Of a DNA stretch of 64,000 bases, positions 1 through 6,674 are shown one piece after another. The stretch's first letter is position 1, and the number at the start of each line of letters is the position of its first letter. Source of the stretch: CAMBDS01 sp964355675 (GTDB taxonomy: Bacteria > Electryoneota > AABM5-125-24 > Hatepunaeales > Hatepunaeaceae); the NCBI GenBank assembly GCA_964355675.1, contig CAYHEC010000005.1, positions 62,001-126,000 of the forward strand, written 5' to 3'. The translations under genes and the position numbers were made by a program. The notes under the pieces were generated by a model. The model was given only the letters and a program-made list of their open reading frames with translations. It searched no databases and was not told the DNA's origin.

Positions 1-45
1 TCAGTACGAATTCTAATCCATTGTTTTTATTATTTGTTAAAAGGA

Positions 46-291
46 TCATTCAGTAAAGAAATAGGATTTCAACTGATCGAAAGCGATATACCTACTTGCC
101 TGTCGCAATTGCGCCCGACAAGTTCCTGCGTCAAGCTCCGGATGCAATGGGACAGTGAGTGTCTCTCTTTCGCCCGAATTTGAAATCCGTCGCATCTTGG
201 CATGACTGCCACGAACCGAAACGACCTCAAATCCGAATTGTCTGAAGATTCCGACGACATCCCAACCGGAAAGAACCTTAAGCCGCGGCAA
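46..291 (-). CDS. hicA: HicA-family mRNA interferase toxin
   Basis: An 81-residue protein with the HicA layout: an N-terminal helix ending GFEVVSVRGSHAKMRR, where GSH carries the conserved histidine, then a strand with TVPLHPELDAGTCRAQLRQ. HicA toxins are small double-stranded-RNA-binding-fold ribonucleases that cleave mRNA and are held inactive by HicB. The start overlaps the end of the hicB-like gene upstream by 14 bases, the coupling usual for this pair, although here the antitoxin comes first. The reading frame is intact and the catalytic histidine is present, so it is probably functional. This is the last gene of a five-gene toxin-antitoxin array on this strand. Confidence 0.85.
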   Translation of the reverse strand: MPRLKVLSGWDVVGIFRQFGFEVVSVRGSHAKMRRISNSGERETLTVPLHPELDAGTCRAQLRQASRYIAFDQLKSYFFTE

Positions 292-517
292 TTTCCGGTT
301 CCAGTTCGTATGTTATGACTATGGTCGGATTCGCCGCCAACCCCATCTCAGCCAAATCCTCGCCTTCCAGATGCAGTTCAACCGCCTCTTTAAGATTTGC
401 TGTCGTCTCGTCCAGTGTCGCACCTTGAGTCACTACCGCTATTTCAAGGCACTCCGCCACATAGCCAGACGTATCGCCTGGCCGGATAACGGCTTTGATC
501 GTATGTTGTAAGGTCAT
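278..517 (-). CDS. hicB: HicB-family antitoxin
   Basis: A 79-residue HicB-like protein (MTLQHTIKAVIRPGDTSG..). It has the partial RNase H-like fold signature: strands, SGYVAECLEIAVVTQGATLDE, then a helix TTANLKEAVELHLEG. The ATG at 517 is chosen over an in-frame upstream start because AAGGAAAACA lies directly before it and because HicB proteins begin with this strand. It lacks a recognisable C-terminal DNA-binding domain, as in the short HicB forms. It is followed by hicA with a 14-base overlap. The known role of the family is to bind and neutralise HicA; regulation of this operon by HicB is inferred only. Confidence 0.82.
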   Translation of the reverse strand: MTLQHTIKAVIRPGDTSGYVAECLEIAVVTQGATLDETTANLKEAVELHLEGEDLAEMGLAANPTIVITYELEPEIAAA

Positions 518-530
518 TGTTTTCCTTGGA

Positions 531-827
531 TTATTCCTGTCGGGCTCGGCGGCCCGACTTACGCGTGTCAACCGGGACGGTTAACCTACGCGCCGACCCA
601 ACTTCCCCGTCCCTGACTTCCCTTATCTGCCCTTTATCCAATGTGACTACCGCGATCAACTCACCCTTCAGTGTGACAAATTCCACGTCGAACTTCTCTC
701 CTCCCGGATGGACAAGGACAACATTCCCAATATCGCCCTTAATCAGCCCATGCTCCGGGAGGTCGGCGTCAAGAACGGTGATGAACGTCTGCCACCATTT
801 GCGGGGTTTCACTTCACCGACTCCCAC
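531..827 (-). CDS. DUF4926 domain protein
   Basis: A 98-residue protein whose middle part (DADLPEHGLIKGDIGNVV, then GEKFDVEFVTLKGELIAVVTL) matches the DUF4926 pattern. These are small beta-barrel-like proteins of unknown biochemical role, often found beside toxin-antitoxin pairs and in defence regions. It starts with GTG and overlaps the frameshifted hicA by 19 bases, so it is probably co-translated in the array. The C-terminus is basic (RKSGRRARQE). Its placement between two hicAB pairs suggests either an accessory antitoxin-like role or simple hitch-hiking; the sequence does not decide. Confidence 0.7.
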   Translation of the reverse strand: MGVGEVKPRKWWQTFITVLDADLPEHGLIKGDIGNVVLVHPGGEKFDVEFVTLKGELIAVVTLDKGQIREVRDGEVGSARRLTVPVDTRKSGRRARQE

Positions 828-1026
828 TCTGCTTCAGAGATGCCTGTCTTTCTGAGGATGTCCTTGAGCAGACCGACCGAGATGTCTCCCTTGTGGGATT
901 GGGAATCGTCACATACCGTCCGCGAAAGTCCATGTGAGGATGCTTTCCGCCAAATTCCGGTCCCTTCCCTCCCAATCGTCGAAATCTGGCAACCAAGTCG
1001 CGCCAACTAATCGACTGCAATTGCAT
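809..1026 (-). pseudogene. hicA: hicA toxin with a one-base frameshift
   Basis: Two overlapping frames together spell one HicA protein. The first, from ATG at 1026, reads MQLQSISWRDLVARFRRLG and continues through GGKHPHM to YVTIPNP. The second continues HKGDISVGLLKDILRKTG to a stop at 809. The join lies in a C-run (GGG at 895-897 on the plus strand): one extra C would give the continuous HicA motif TIPNPHKGDI. This is either a real inactivating deletion or a homopolymer sequencing error. The start overlaps the end of the preceding hicB by 20 bases. Loss of the C-terminal half would disarm the toxin while leaving the antitoxin. Confidence 0.8.
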
Positions 1027-1282
1027 TCCGAACTTGACGGCGGCGTGCGGGTCGCTGATTGAGATTGATCCGATCTATGACTGGAATATCGTAACCCTTT
1101 CTAAGTGAAAGTATTAACCAGCCATCCAAGACCTCTTCAAGCTCATCCCGGCATGCTTCGAGTGTTTTTGAGTTTGCCCAGACACCGGGGATTTCAGGAA
1201 TCTCGCCGAATATCGGGTTGGGGTCTTCGATCATTTTGTAAGTCGCCCGCTTCATCGCGGCTTTGATATAGGCTGTAAGCAT
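1007..1282 (-). CDS. hicB: HicB-family antitoxin (second copy)
   Basis: A 91-residue protein typical of HicB: MLTAYIKAAMKRATYKMIED, then FGEIPEIPGVWANSKTLEAC and DELEEVLDGWLILSLRKG. The substrate-strand motif G-V-W-A-N-S-K-T is characteristic. The start at 1282 is preceded by TGGAGAAATA, a good ribosome-binding site. An upstream in-frame extension would translate a hairpin repeat and is rejected. It is the first gene of the array and overlaps the frameshifted hicA. If the partner toxin is really dead, this antitoxin is an orphan that might cross-neutralise the intact HicA further down, but the two HicB proteins are only distantly alike. Confidence 0.82.
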   Translation of the reverse strand: MLTAYIKAAMKRATYKMIEDPNPIFGEIPEIPGVWANSKTLEACRDELEEVLDGWLILSLRKGYDIPVIDRINLNQRPARRRQVRNAIAVD

Positions 1283-1298
1283 TATTTCTCCAGATAGA

Positions 1299-1316
1299 TT
1301 CCCGCCTGCGCGGGAA
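1299..1316. repeat. Short GC-rich hairpin upstream of hicB
   Basis: A perfect inverted repeat TTCCCGC-CTGC-GCGGGAA just upstream of the hicB ribosome-binding site. It resembles the small dispersed palindromic repeats seen in many genomes and lies in the 5' leader of the toxin-antitoxin array. Whether it affects the array is unknown. Confidence 0.6.
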
Positions 1317-1373
1317 TGATGATGGGAGGGGCGCAATGCCTTGCGCCCCTACGCGACAGGTTGAAAACCTGTC

Positions 1374-1871
1374 TTACCCCTTCTTCCCACCCTCTTCCGG
1401 GCAACAGCTACCTTTGTCCGGGCTTTCAGCGCCTTTATCGGTGACTTTGACTTCTTCAATCTGCATCACCGGCAAGTCGTTGTAAAGCCTCCCAGATATG
1501 ACCGTCGTCGCGCCGGTCTTGACATCGATAAGCCCTTTGGCCGCTTCGTTGTCAAGGCAGAAAAGCGTCGTGCCGACCAGATTGGCTCGCTCTTCGCCGC
1601 AGAAGGATTCCGCCTTGCTGACCTTGACGCCCCAGCGATGGCCGGTCTTGCCACAGTCAACATTCGCGCCGAACTCAGTCTTTAGGGTGCAGTTGATGCA
1701 GTAAACGGTCCCGGTTGCGTGAACCATCTCGTACTTGCCCGGCTGGCAGGCGTGCTTGCAATCCTCGACAGCGCCCTCTTTGGCAAAGGAAGGCATGGCT
1801 AAGGCTAAGGCTAAGGCTAAGGCTAAGGCTAAGGCTAAGGCTAAGGTTGAGGTTGAGGTTAAGAATTTCAT
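1374..1871 (-). CDS. Exported Cys-rich protein with repeat-encoded signal peptide
   Basis: A 165-residue protein of no family I recognise. It starts MKFLTSTST, followed by eight Leu-Ala pairs and a plausible signal-peptidase site at MPSFA-KEG; the whole hydrophobic core is encoded by a hexanucleotide repeat. The mature part has many cysteines (CKHAC, CINC, VDCGKTGHRW, SFCGEE, FCLDNEAAKG) and a C-terminal CC pair, suggesting metal binding or disulfides in the periplasm. The region around GLIDVKTGATTVISGRL may be a small OB- or YHS-like strand segment, but this is not firm. It lies 145 bases downstream of nuoC and may or may not share that transcript. The upstream in-frame extension is repeat-derived and rejected. 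Confidence 0.65.
   Translation of the reverse strand: MKFLTSTSTLALALALALALALALAMPSFAKEGAVEDCKHACQPGKYEMVHATGTVYCINCTLKTEFGANVDCGKTGHRWGVKVSKAESFCGEERANLVGTTLFCLDNEAAKGLIDVKTGATTVISGRLYNDLPVMQIEEVKVTDKGAESPDKGSCCPEEGGKKG
1797..1862. repeat. Hexanucleotide microsatellite inside a signal-peptide coding region
   Basis: Eight perfect GGCTAA units (1797-1844) followed by two GGTTGA and one GGTTAA. Read on the minus strand each unit gives Leu-Ala, then Thr-Ser or Leu-Thr. Gain or loss of a unit keeps the frame and changes the length of the hydrophobic core by two residues. Confidence 0.95.
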
Positions 1872-1922
1872 TGTTTTGAGTTCCTGTTTTATTGTTATTG
1901 AAAGATTTCTATTTAGCTGAAC

Positions 1923-1974
1923 AACGGATTTAACGGATTTAACGGATTTGAAAGACGGGTACGGAGACCCGTCC
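1923..1974. repeat. 9-bp tandem repeat and hairpin between nuoC and the Cys-rich gene
   Basis: Three perfect copies of AACGGATTT (1923-1949) are followed by the inverted repeat GACGGGT-ACGGAG-ACCCGTC (1955-1974). No T-run follows on the minus strand, so a terminator role is not supported. Confidence 0.8.
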
Positions 1975-2016
1975 TCCTTCCGTTTAACTATTAAACCGTT
2001 GAACACTTAAACCGTT

Positions 2017-2553
2017 CTAAGGCCGATGTATCTTTGTCGCTTCCTTCATCTTCACCTGAATGTTCCGTACCGGCCAGCTCTCCTCGATCAACGGCTGTCG
2101 TTTGTCGTAGGGATAGTCCTTGCGCAGAGGGTGTCCCTTGAATTCTTCGTACATCATGATCCGCTTCAGGTTGGGATGCCCGGCAAACTTGATCCCGTAG
2201 AGATCCCAAACTTCGCGCTCGTACCAATCAGCGGCAGGCCAAAGCTTGGTCGCAGTCGGTACGGCTTCACTGTCATCGACCTGTAACTTGATTCGCAAGC
2301 GATGGTTGTGCTCGACAGAATAGAGATGGTACACGACGTCGAAACGCGGCGCTCTCTTCTCAAACCAATCGACGGCGGTCAAATCCATGAACAACGAGAA
2401 GGCGTAATCGGGCGTGTCCTTTAGAAATGAAAGCAGTTCGGGGAGCTTCGACGGCGCGATTTCGGCGACGGCATGCTCTTTATCGACCCGGCAAATGAGG
2501 TTCAAGCCAGGCAGATCGGTGACGAGATGGGAAATGAGTTCTTCTGGTAGCAT
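2017..2553 (-). CDS. nuoC: NADH-quinone oxidoreductase subunit C
   Basis: A 178-residue NuoC, the 30-kDa peripheral-arm subunit of respiratory complex I. The signature region is intact: WYEREVWDLYGIKFAGHP, LKRIMMYEEFKGHPLRKDYP. Length is normal for an unfused NuoC. It follows nuoB after 40 bases, and that gap consists of AATTC-type repeats with no Shine-Dalgarno sequence near the ATG, so initiation may depend on coupling or on an unstructured leader. nuoD, which normally follows, is not here: the next gene is an unrelated exported protein. Confidence 0.95.
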   Translation of the reverse strand: MLPEELISHLVTDLPGLNLICRVDKEHAVAEIAPSKLPELLSFLKDTPDYAFSLFMDLTAVDWFEKRAPRFDVVYHLYSVEHNHRLRIKLQVDDSEAVPTATKLWPAADWYEREVWDLYGIKFAGHPNLKRIMMYEEFKGHPLRKDYPYDKRQPLIEESWPVRNIQVKMKEATKIHRP

Positions 2554-2593
2554 AGGAATTTAGAATTTAAAATTTAGAATTTGGAATTTAAAA
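2554..2593. repeat. AATTTAGAATTT-type low-complexity repeat between nuoB and nuoC
   Basis: The gap is built from imperfect 7- to 10-base units (GGAATTT, AGAATTT, AAAATTT). A similar GGAATTT array lies at 17076-17107, so this is a dispersed simple repeat of the genome. Confidence 0.75.
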
Positions 2594-3067
2594 TCAGACC
2601 AGCGGATGCTTCTGGTTCTGAATTTTCTCCTGCAACTTCATCAGACCGTCAATCACCATTTCGGGTCTTGGCGGACAGCCGGGGATGTAAATATCGACAG
2701 GGACGATACGGTCGATTCCTTGCAGTGTTGAGTAGTTATCGTAGGGTCCTCCGACTGACGCGCAAGCGCCAAAGGCAATTACCCACTTCGGTTCGCACAT
2801 CTGGTCATAGACACGCCTCAGGATCGGAGCGAGTTTCTGACTGACCGTACCGACCACGATAAGGACGTCAGCCTGTCGTGGCGAGAAGCGCGGCAACCCG
2901 GCTCCAAAACGGTCGATATCGTAATGAGATGACGCAACCGACATGTACTCCATACCACAACAGGCGGTTACGAAGGGGTACATGAATATCGAGTATTTCC
3001 TTGCCCAGCCGAGCGCTCGGTCGAGTTTGGTGGTATGGTATGCACCCGGAAGAAGTGTATCGCTCAT
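2594..3067 (-). CDS. nuoB: NADH-quinone oxidoreductase subunit B
   Basis: A 157-residue NuoB, which carries iron-sulfur cluster N2 at the quinone site of complex I. The ligands are visible: the CC pair in VTACCGMEYM, the cysteine in FGACASVGG and that in IPGCPPRPE. KYSIFMYPFVTACCG and RQADVLIVVGTVSQK are standard family blocks. The ATG at 3067 is chosen because the family starts just before LPGAYHTTKLD; the longer frame would translate the hairpin repeats upstream. A GGGA sits about eight bases before the start. It is the middle gene of nuoABC. Confidence 0.95.
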   Translation of the reverse strand: MSDTLLPGAYHTTKLDRALGWARKYSIFMYPFVTACCGMEYMSVASSHYDIDRFGAGLPRFSPRQADVLIVVGTVSQKLAPILRRVYDQMCEPKWVIAFGACASVGGPYDNYSTLQGIDRIVPVDIYIPGCPPRPEMVIDGLMKLQEKIQNQKHPLV

Positions 3068-3082
3068 ATGAACATAATCCCA

Positions 3083-3148
3083 ATGCCGACCCGCCGCGGT
3101 CGGCATGACAATGACAAGTATAACTGCCAGCCACGGCGGGCTGGCAGT
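3083..3148. repeat. Two perfect hairpins in the nuoA-nuoB gap
   Basis: ATGCCGACC/GGTCGGCAT (arms 3083-3091 and 3098-3106) and ACTGCCAGCC/GGCTGGCAGT (3123-3132 and 3139-3148). Both are within the transcribed gap of the operon. Neither is followed by a T-run on the transcribed strand. They may act as RNA-stability or attenuation elements, or be inserted palindromic repeats. Confidence 0.85.
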
Positions 3149-3156
3149 GGAAAACT

Positions 3157-3513
3157 TTATTTCCAATCCAAAACGCCGCGCTTGATCACGAAGACCAAGC
3201 CAAGCGACAATATAGCTACAAAGACCAGCATCTCTACCAGGCCGAACAATCCTAATTTCTTAAAAATCACCGCCCAAGGATAAAGAAAGGCAATTTCCAC
3301 ATCGAATACAACGAAGAGAATCGACACAAGATAAAAGTGGACGGGAAATCGCTGATGAGCGCCGCCCGGTGTCGGCAAGTTGCCGGTCTCAAAGGGCAGT
3401 TCTTTGTCTGGATTGGTCTTTTTCGGTCCGAGGATGGTTGTCAGCGCCAGAATCAGCGCCGCGAGTCCGGTTCCCATCACTATCAGAAGAAGGATGCCAA
3501 TGTAGTCTTGCAT
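3157..3513 (-). CDS. nuoA: NADH-quinone oxidoreductase subunit A
   Basis: A 118-residue membrane subunit of complex I with three transmembrane helices: IGILLLIVMGTGLAALILAL, then FYLVSILFVVFDVEIAFLYPW and VEMLVFVAILSLGLVFVI. The loop with LPFETGN-P and the motif FVVFDVEIAFLYPW are diagnostic. The ATG at 3513 is preferred to a TTG 39 bases upstream. It is the first gene of nuoABC; the 170 bases before it show no clear promoter by eye. Confidence 0.95.
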   Translation of the reverse strand: MQDYIGILLLIVMGTGLAALILALTTILGPKKTNPDKELPFETGNLPTPGGAHQRFPVHFYLVSILFVVFDVEIAFLYPWAVIFKKLGLFGLVEMLVFVAILSLGLVFVIKRGVLDWK

Positions 3514-3684
3514 GGATTTGATTGAGTTATATGCTTGTGATTTCCCGCGCAAAGATCGTCGTTCTTCACTTAAACAGGAGAATCAGCCTAATGTGGTAAT
3601 TTAATACTGAACCGGCGGTTCTGCAAACCGGTTTTGAGGTGTGTGTGGCAGGTCGAAGGTTAATCTAATAAAACGTACAATTTG

Positions 3685-4254
3685 TTAGGAAACTATTCCA
3701 GAAAAGAGGTCTGTTTCATCGTTTTGAGATGATCGCTCCTTATCGGTAAAATCGCTTTTGGGCAGATCTTCAAGCGAATCAATTCCGAAGTGTTTCAAGA
3801 ATTCCGTTGTTGTTCCGTAGAGCAAGGGCCTGCCGACCGTCTTGGCTTTGCCGGTAATCCGGATAAGTCTTCGATCAAGCAACATTCTCAACACACCACC
3901 GGCATCGACGCGCCGATAGGATTCGATTTCTGCCTTGGAGATAGGTTGCCGATAGGCGATTAATGAAAGGGTTTCGAGCGAGGCGCGCGTCAATCGCACC
4001 CGCCCTGATCCGACTAAAAGTTTTCGCACCCAGGGGCTGTACGACACCCGGGTCGCAAAACGATACCCACCCGCGGCACGAACGATATGAAAGGCGTGGC
4101 CATCACGTTCGAACGACTCGTTCAGTTGGGTAATGGCTTTTTCGACGTCATCCGCCTCGCAATCGCCAATGACCTCGACCATACGCGAAAGCGGAACAGG
4201 TTCAGGTGAAGCGAAAATTAACGCTTCGACCATCTGAATAAAATCGTCACGCAA
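3685..4254 (-). CDS. scpB: Chromosome segregation and condensation protein ScpB
   Basis: A 189-residue ScpB, the winged-helix (kite) subunit of the SMC-ScpAB condensin. Two winged-helix domains are visible; the second contains the family hallmark LIAYRQPISKAEIESYRRVD and then LLDRRLIRITGKAKTVGRPLLYGTT. The start overlaps the end of scpA by eight bases, a normal scpAB arrangement. The C-terminal tail after LPKSD is low complexity and probably disordered. smc is not in this window. Confidence 0.95.
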   Translation of the reverse strand: MRDDFIQMVEALIFASPEPVPLSRMVEVIGDCEADDVEKAITQLNESFERDGHAFHIVRAAGGYRFATRVSYSPWVRKLLVGSGRVRLTRASLETLSLIAYRQPISKAEIESYRRVDAGGVLRMLLDRRLIRITGKAKTVGRPLLYGTTTEFLKHFGIDSLEDLPKSDFTDKERSSQNDETDLFSGIVS

Positions 4255-4978
4255 GATCTTTCTCCCTCAGGACAAGCCACAGCGGACCAAACGTCTCCTG
4301 CTGACGCACAGAAACGCGTTTGAGACGGATTAGTTCAAGCATTGCAAGGAAGGTCATCACCACAGCCAGCCGTGAGTCGAGCGCCTCTGCAAGTTTGGCG
4401 AAGGCAATTTTCTTTGCATGAGAAAAATATGAAAGCACGAAAGCCATCTGACCTTCTATGGTGTAGGGAATTTGATCGACGATATGAGTCGGTTCAGCAG
4501 GCAAATTCTTAATTAGATCACGAAAGGCGAGGGCTATGTCGTAGAGTGAAACATCGGTCAGCATTTCACCGGTTAGCTCGGCTTCAAGACCAGTGATCTC
4601 CACCGATCCTCGGTCGAACAAGCCAATTTGTCGTTCTTCCAACTCGGCAAGTTTCTTGACTGAGGCTCGTAAGGCTAACAGATCGACCAGCGATCGCTCG
4701 CGGAAAGCCTCGGTCAACTCTGCTTCAGTGATCTCTGGTTCTCCGACTTCAAGGAGTCCATCAGCTTTAAATTGAAGCAATGTTGCGGCAAGAAGAAGAT
4801 AATCACCCGCATTGTCGAGATCGACCAAATCGGTGCGTTCCAGCCAGGCAAGAAAGTCTGCGGCGATAGCGCTTATAGAGATATATGCGACGTCGAGTTC
4901 GCGCTTGCGAACCAGATAGACAAGCAGATCCATCGGGCCGGCAAACTCAGGAGTGACTACAGCGTAATTGTCGGGCAT
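4247..4978 (-). CDS. scpA: Segregation and condensation protein ScpA (kleisin)
   Basis: A 243-residue ScpA. The N-terminal kleisin signature is clear: EFAGPMDLLVYLVRKRELDV, then DLDNAGDYLLLAATLLQFKA. The C-terminal winged helix (VVMTFLAMLELIRLKRVSVRQ) binds the SMC head. It works with SMC and ScpB in chromosome compaction. It is the first gene of the scpA-scpB pair. The region upstream (4979-5023) is short and lies after the end of the ImmA-like gene, so the pair may be read from the promoter of the XRE-ImmA genes. Confidence 0.95.
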   Translation of the reverse strand: MPDNYAVVTPEFAGPMDLLVYLVRKRELDVAYISISAIAADFLAWLERTDLVDLDNAGDYLLLAATLLQFKADGLLEVGEPEITEAELTEAFRERSLVDLLALRASVKKLAELEERQIGLFDRGSVEITGLEAELTGEMLTDVSLYDIALAFRDLIKNLPAEPTHIVDQIPYTIEGQMAFVLSYFSHAKKIAFAKLAEALDSRLAVVMTFLAMLELIRLKRVSVRQQETFGPLWLVLREKDLA

Positions 4979-5023
4979 GATAGTTTGCGTTTACGAAAAT
5001 CTTCCGGATTGGTTGAACGAACA

Positions 5024-5605
5024 CTACTCAGCGAACTCCTCGATTTCGGTCAGAAGTATAACTCGCTCTACTCCTTTGCCTTCATCAATGAAATAGGAAT
5101 TCATCTGCAAAGGCGGATCCGATAGTGAGAGATGCTCTCGCAACTCAATAGTCTGTCGAAGAAGTTTCAACTCAGGCTGGGCAGGGCGCGGAGGATAATT
5201 TATGCCTTCTGAAGCAGTCCTGATTTTGAGAAGTCCGTTATCGTATATAGTCAATACAGCCGGACGAAACTGTATCCAGCGCCGGGCAACTACCTCCCAC
5301 GAAGCATGGGGGTATAATTTACGTAGTTCGAAAAAATCGAATTTCGCCATGTTCTCGCGGAATTCGGGTTCCGGCAACATCAGATCGACAGCAAACCTGT
5401 CGGCGTCCTGTTCATCCTTGCGCCTTTTGGTAGTTCTATTAGTATGTTCGAGCAGAATATGCGCTAACTCGTGACAGAAGATGAAGTTTCTGCGTGGCGC
5501 ATAGAGATCATCCGCAAGCACAACAGTTCTGCCTGTTGAGTAGCCGTCAGGGCCGGGTCGGTTGATTTTCTCGATACGGACATCAACACCATAACGGTTC
5601 GCCAA
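5024..5605 (-). CDS. ImmA/IrrE-family metallopeptidase
   Basis: About 193 residues with the zinc-protease motif FCHELAHILLEHTNR (HExxH) and the downstream acidic residues EQDADRFAVDLMLPE of the DUF955/ImmA family. These peptidases cleave or relieve partner XRE repressors, as with ImmA-ImmR in ICEBs1, or act as stress regulators like IrrE. The partner is directly upstream. The start is uncertain: the only in-frame near-standard codon is TTG at 5605, while the frame is open back past the stop codon of the XRE gene. Translation is therefore probably coupled. The C-terminal half (residues about 110-193) has no domain I can name. Confidence 0.8.
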   Translation of the reverse strand: MANRYGVDVRIEKINRPGPDGYSTGRTVVLADDLYAPRRNFIFCHELAHILLEHTNRTTKRRKDEQDADRFAVDLMLPEPEFRENMAKFDFFELRKLYPHASWEVVARRWIQFRPAVLTIYDNGLLKIRTASEGINYPPRPAQPELKLLRQTIELREHLSLSDPPLQMNSYFIDEGKGVERVILLTEIEEFAE

Positions 5606-5619
5606 GTCTTGGATGAAGT

Positions 5620-6024
5620 CTATCTCCGTCCTCGGCGGATAGCGAGTAAAGCGTCACGAAAAAATCGTTTGTCAGGTCTCATAATCCCACGGAAAACGAT
5701 TTTTTTTAGCTCAGCGATTTCGTCAGCGGATGGCTGTGTCAGCATAAGCTCATCATTATCATTCAGAAAGTCGCGTAACCCATCGCACATCTCGTACTCT
5801 TCTTCGGTATCGTACGTGAAATGTTTTTCTTCGATCTCTGATAGGAGCGTCCAGACATTGACGCCAAGAGCTTCTGCCAACCGCTCCAGGACATCCACAG
5901 TAGGAGAAGAATGGCCATTCTCGATCACTGAGAGGTAGGAGCGATTAATATTTGCGCTGTCAGCAAGTTCTTCTTGAGTTGTACCGCGTTCTTTTCGCAG
6001 TTGTCTTAATCGGTCACCAAGCAT
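5620..6024 (-). CDS. XRE-family transcriptional regulator
   Basis: A 134-residue protein with an N-terminal helix-turn-helix of the Cro/CI type (GDRLRQLRKERGTTQEELAD, INRSYLSVIENGHSSPTVDVL, residues about 3-60) and an acidic C-terminal extension. It sits directly upstream of the ImmA-type peptidase, the standard repressor-plus-antirepressor pair. The family represses its own promoter and nearby genes until the peptidase is activated. No phage or conjugative genes are nearby, so the pair may regulate a stress response or be left from a lost element. Confidence 0.88.
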   Translation of the reverse strand: MLGDRLRQLRKERGTTQEELADSANINRSYLSVIENGHSSPTVDVLERLAEALGVNVWTLLSEIEEKHFTYDTEEEYEMCDGLRDFLNDNDELMLTQPSADEIAELKKIVFRGIMRPDKRFFRDALLAIRRGRR

Positions 6025-6674
6025 TTGTCCTCCATAAATCCGGTAGGGAGATTTTTATCCGCCTTACTTCCGGTAACTTTCGCCTCTGTCGTTAATATAG
6101 TGAATTTATTGACGGATTCAATAGCTATGCGAACTGGTATGGGTGATTTGACTATTATTCCATGCAAGTTATTATACTCATAGAAGGAGGATTGATGGGA
6201 ATATACAATGCAATAATTAGGGTCGGCTAAAAAAGCTCTGTTGAGTTTAGGTGGACGCCTCCATACATCGACCGTGCGTGCGTAGGTGAGGCGGACAGCT
6301 GTCCGCCTCACCAGAACTATTTCAACAAAATCAACCAAAGTCCAAACTTCAACTTTAAACTCGATCTTAATAAATGTGATTGTCTCATTTGATATTTGAA
6401 GTTATTGTTCGTATAATAAACAGGATGGAGGGATTCGGAATTATCAGAGCACGAGTCATCCTACATCACGCCTCATACTCCCAGCATATTCAATAGATTA
6501 ATTATTTATATACCGTCAAGCTCGACAAGACTTCAATTCTGTGTGATCGGTGAAAATTTTAAGATGTTTTACCACTCGGCAAACTCGCACTGAAACATAA
6601 ACATTATCGAAATTTCCTACCTCTCATTGGCATTGAATTAGGCCCACACCACTGACAAAGCAGAAATTAAAACC
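6025..6674. other. Non-coding gap between the XRE gene and the first C25 gene
   Basis: About 650 bases of AT-rich sequence between divergently transcribed genes. The only convincing structure is the 26-base palindrome at 6286-6311. Open frames here (for example on the minus strand 6006-6338) have no start context or protein-like composition. Confidence 0.6.
6286..6311. repeat. 26-base perfect palindrome
   Basis: GTGAGGCGGACAG followed directly by CTGTCCGCCTCAC, a perfect palindrome with no loop. The GGCGGAC/GTCCGCC core recurs in hairpins at 31041-31104, 53021-53038 and 59555-59667, so it belongs to a dispersed family. Confidence 0.9.

Noticed and set aside
1797..1862. Possible CRISPR-like array
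   Set aside because: The units are six bases with no spacers; it is a microsatellite in a coding region.
1955..1974. Terminator after nuoC
   Set aside because: A good stem, but no T-run follows on the transcribed (minus) strand.
6006..6338. 110-residue minus-strand open frame upstream of the XRE gene
   Set aside because: It translates the 26-base palindrome, has no ribosome-binding site and overlaps the regulator start.
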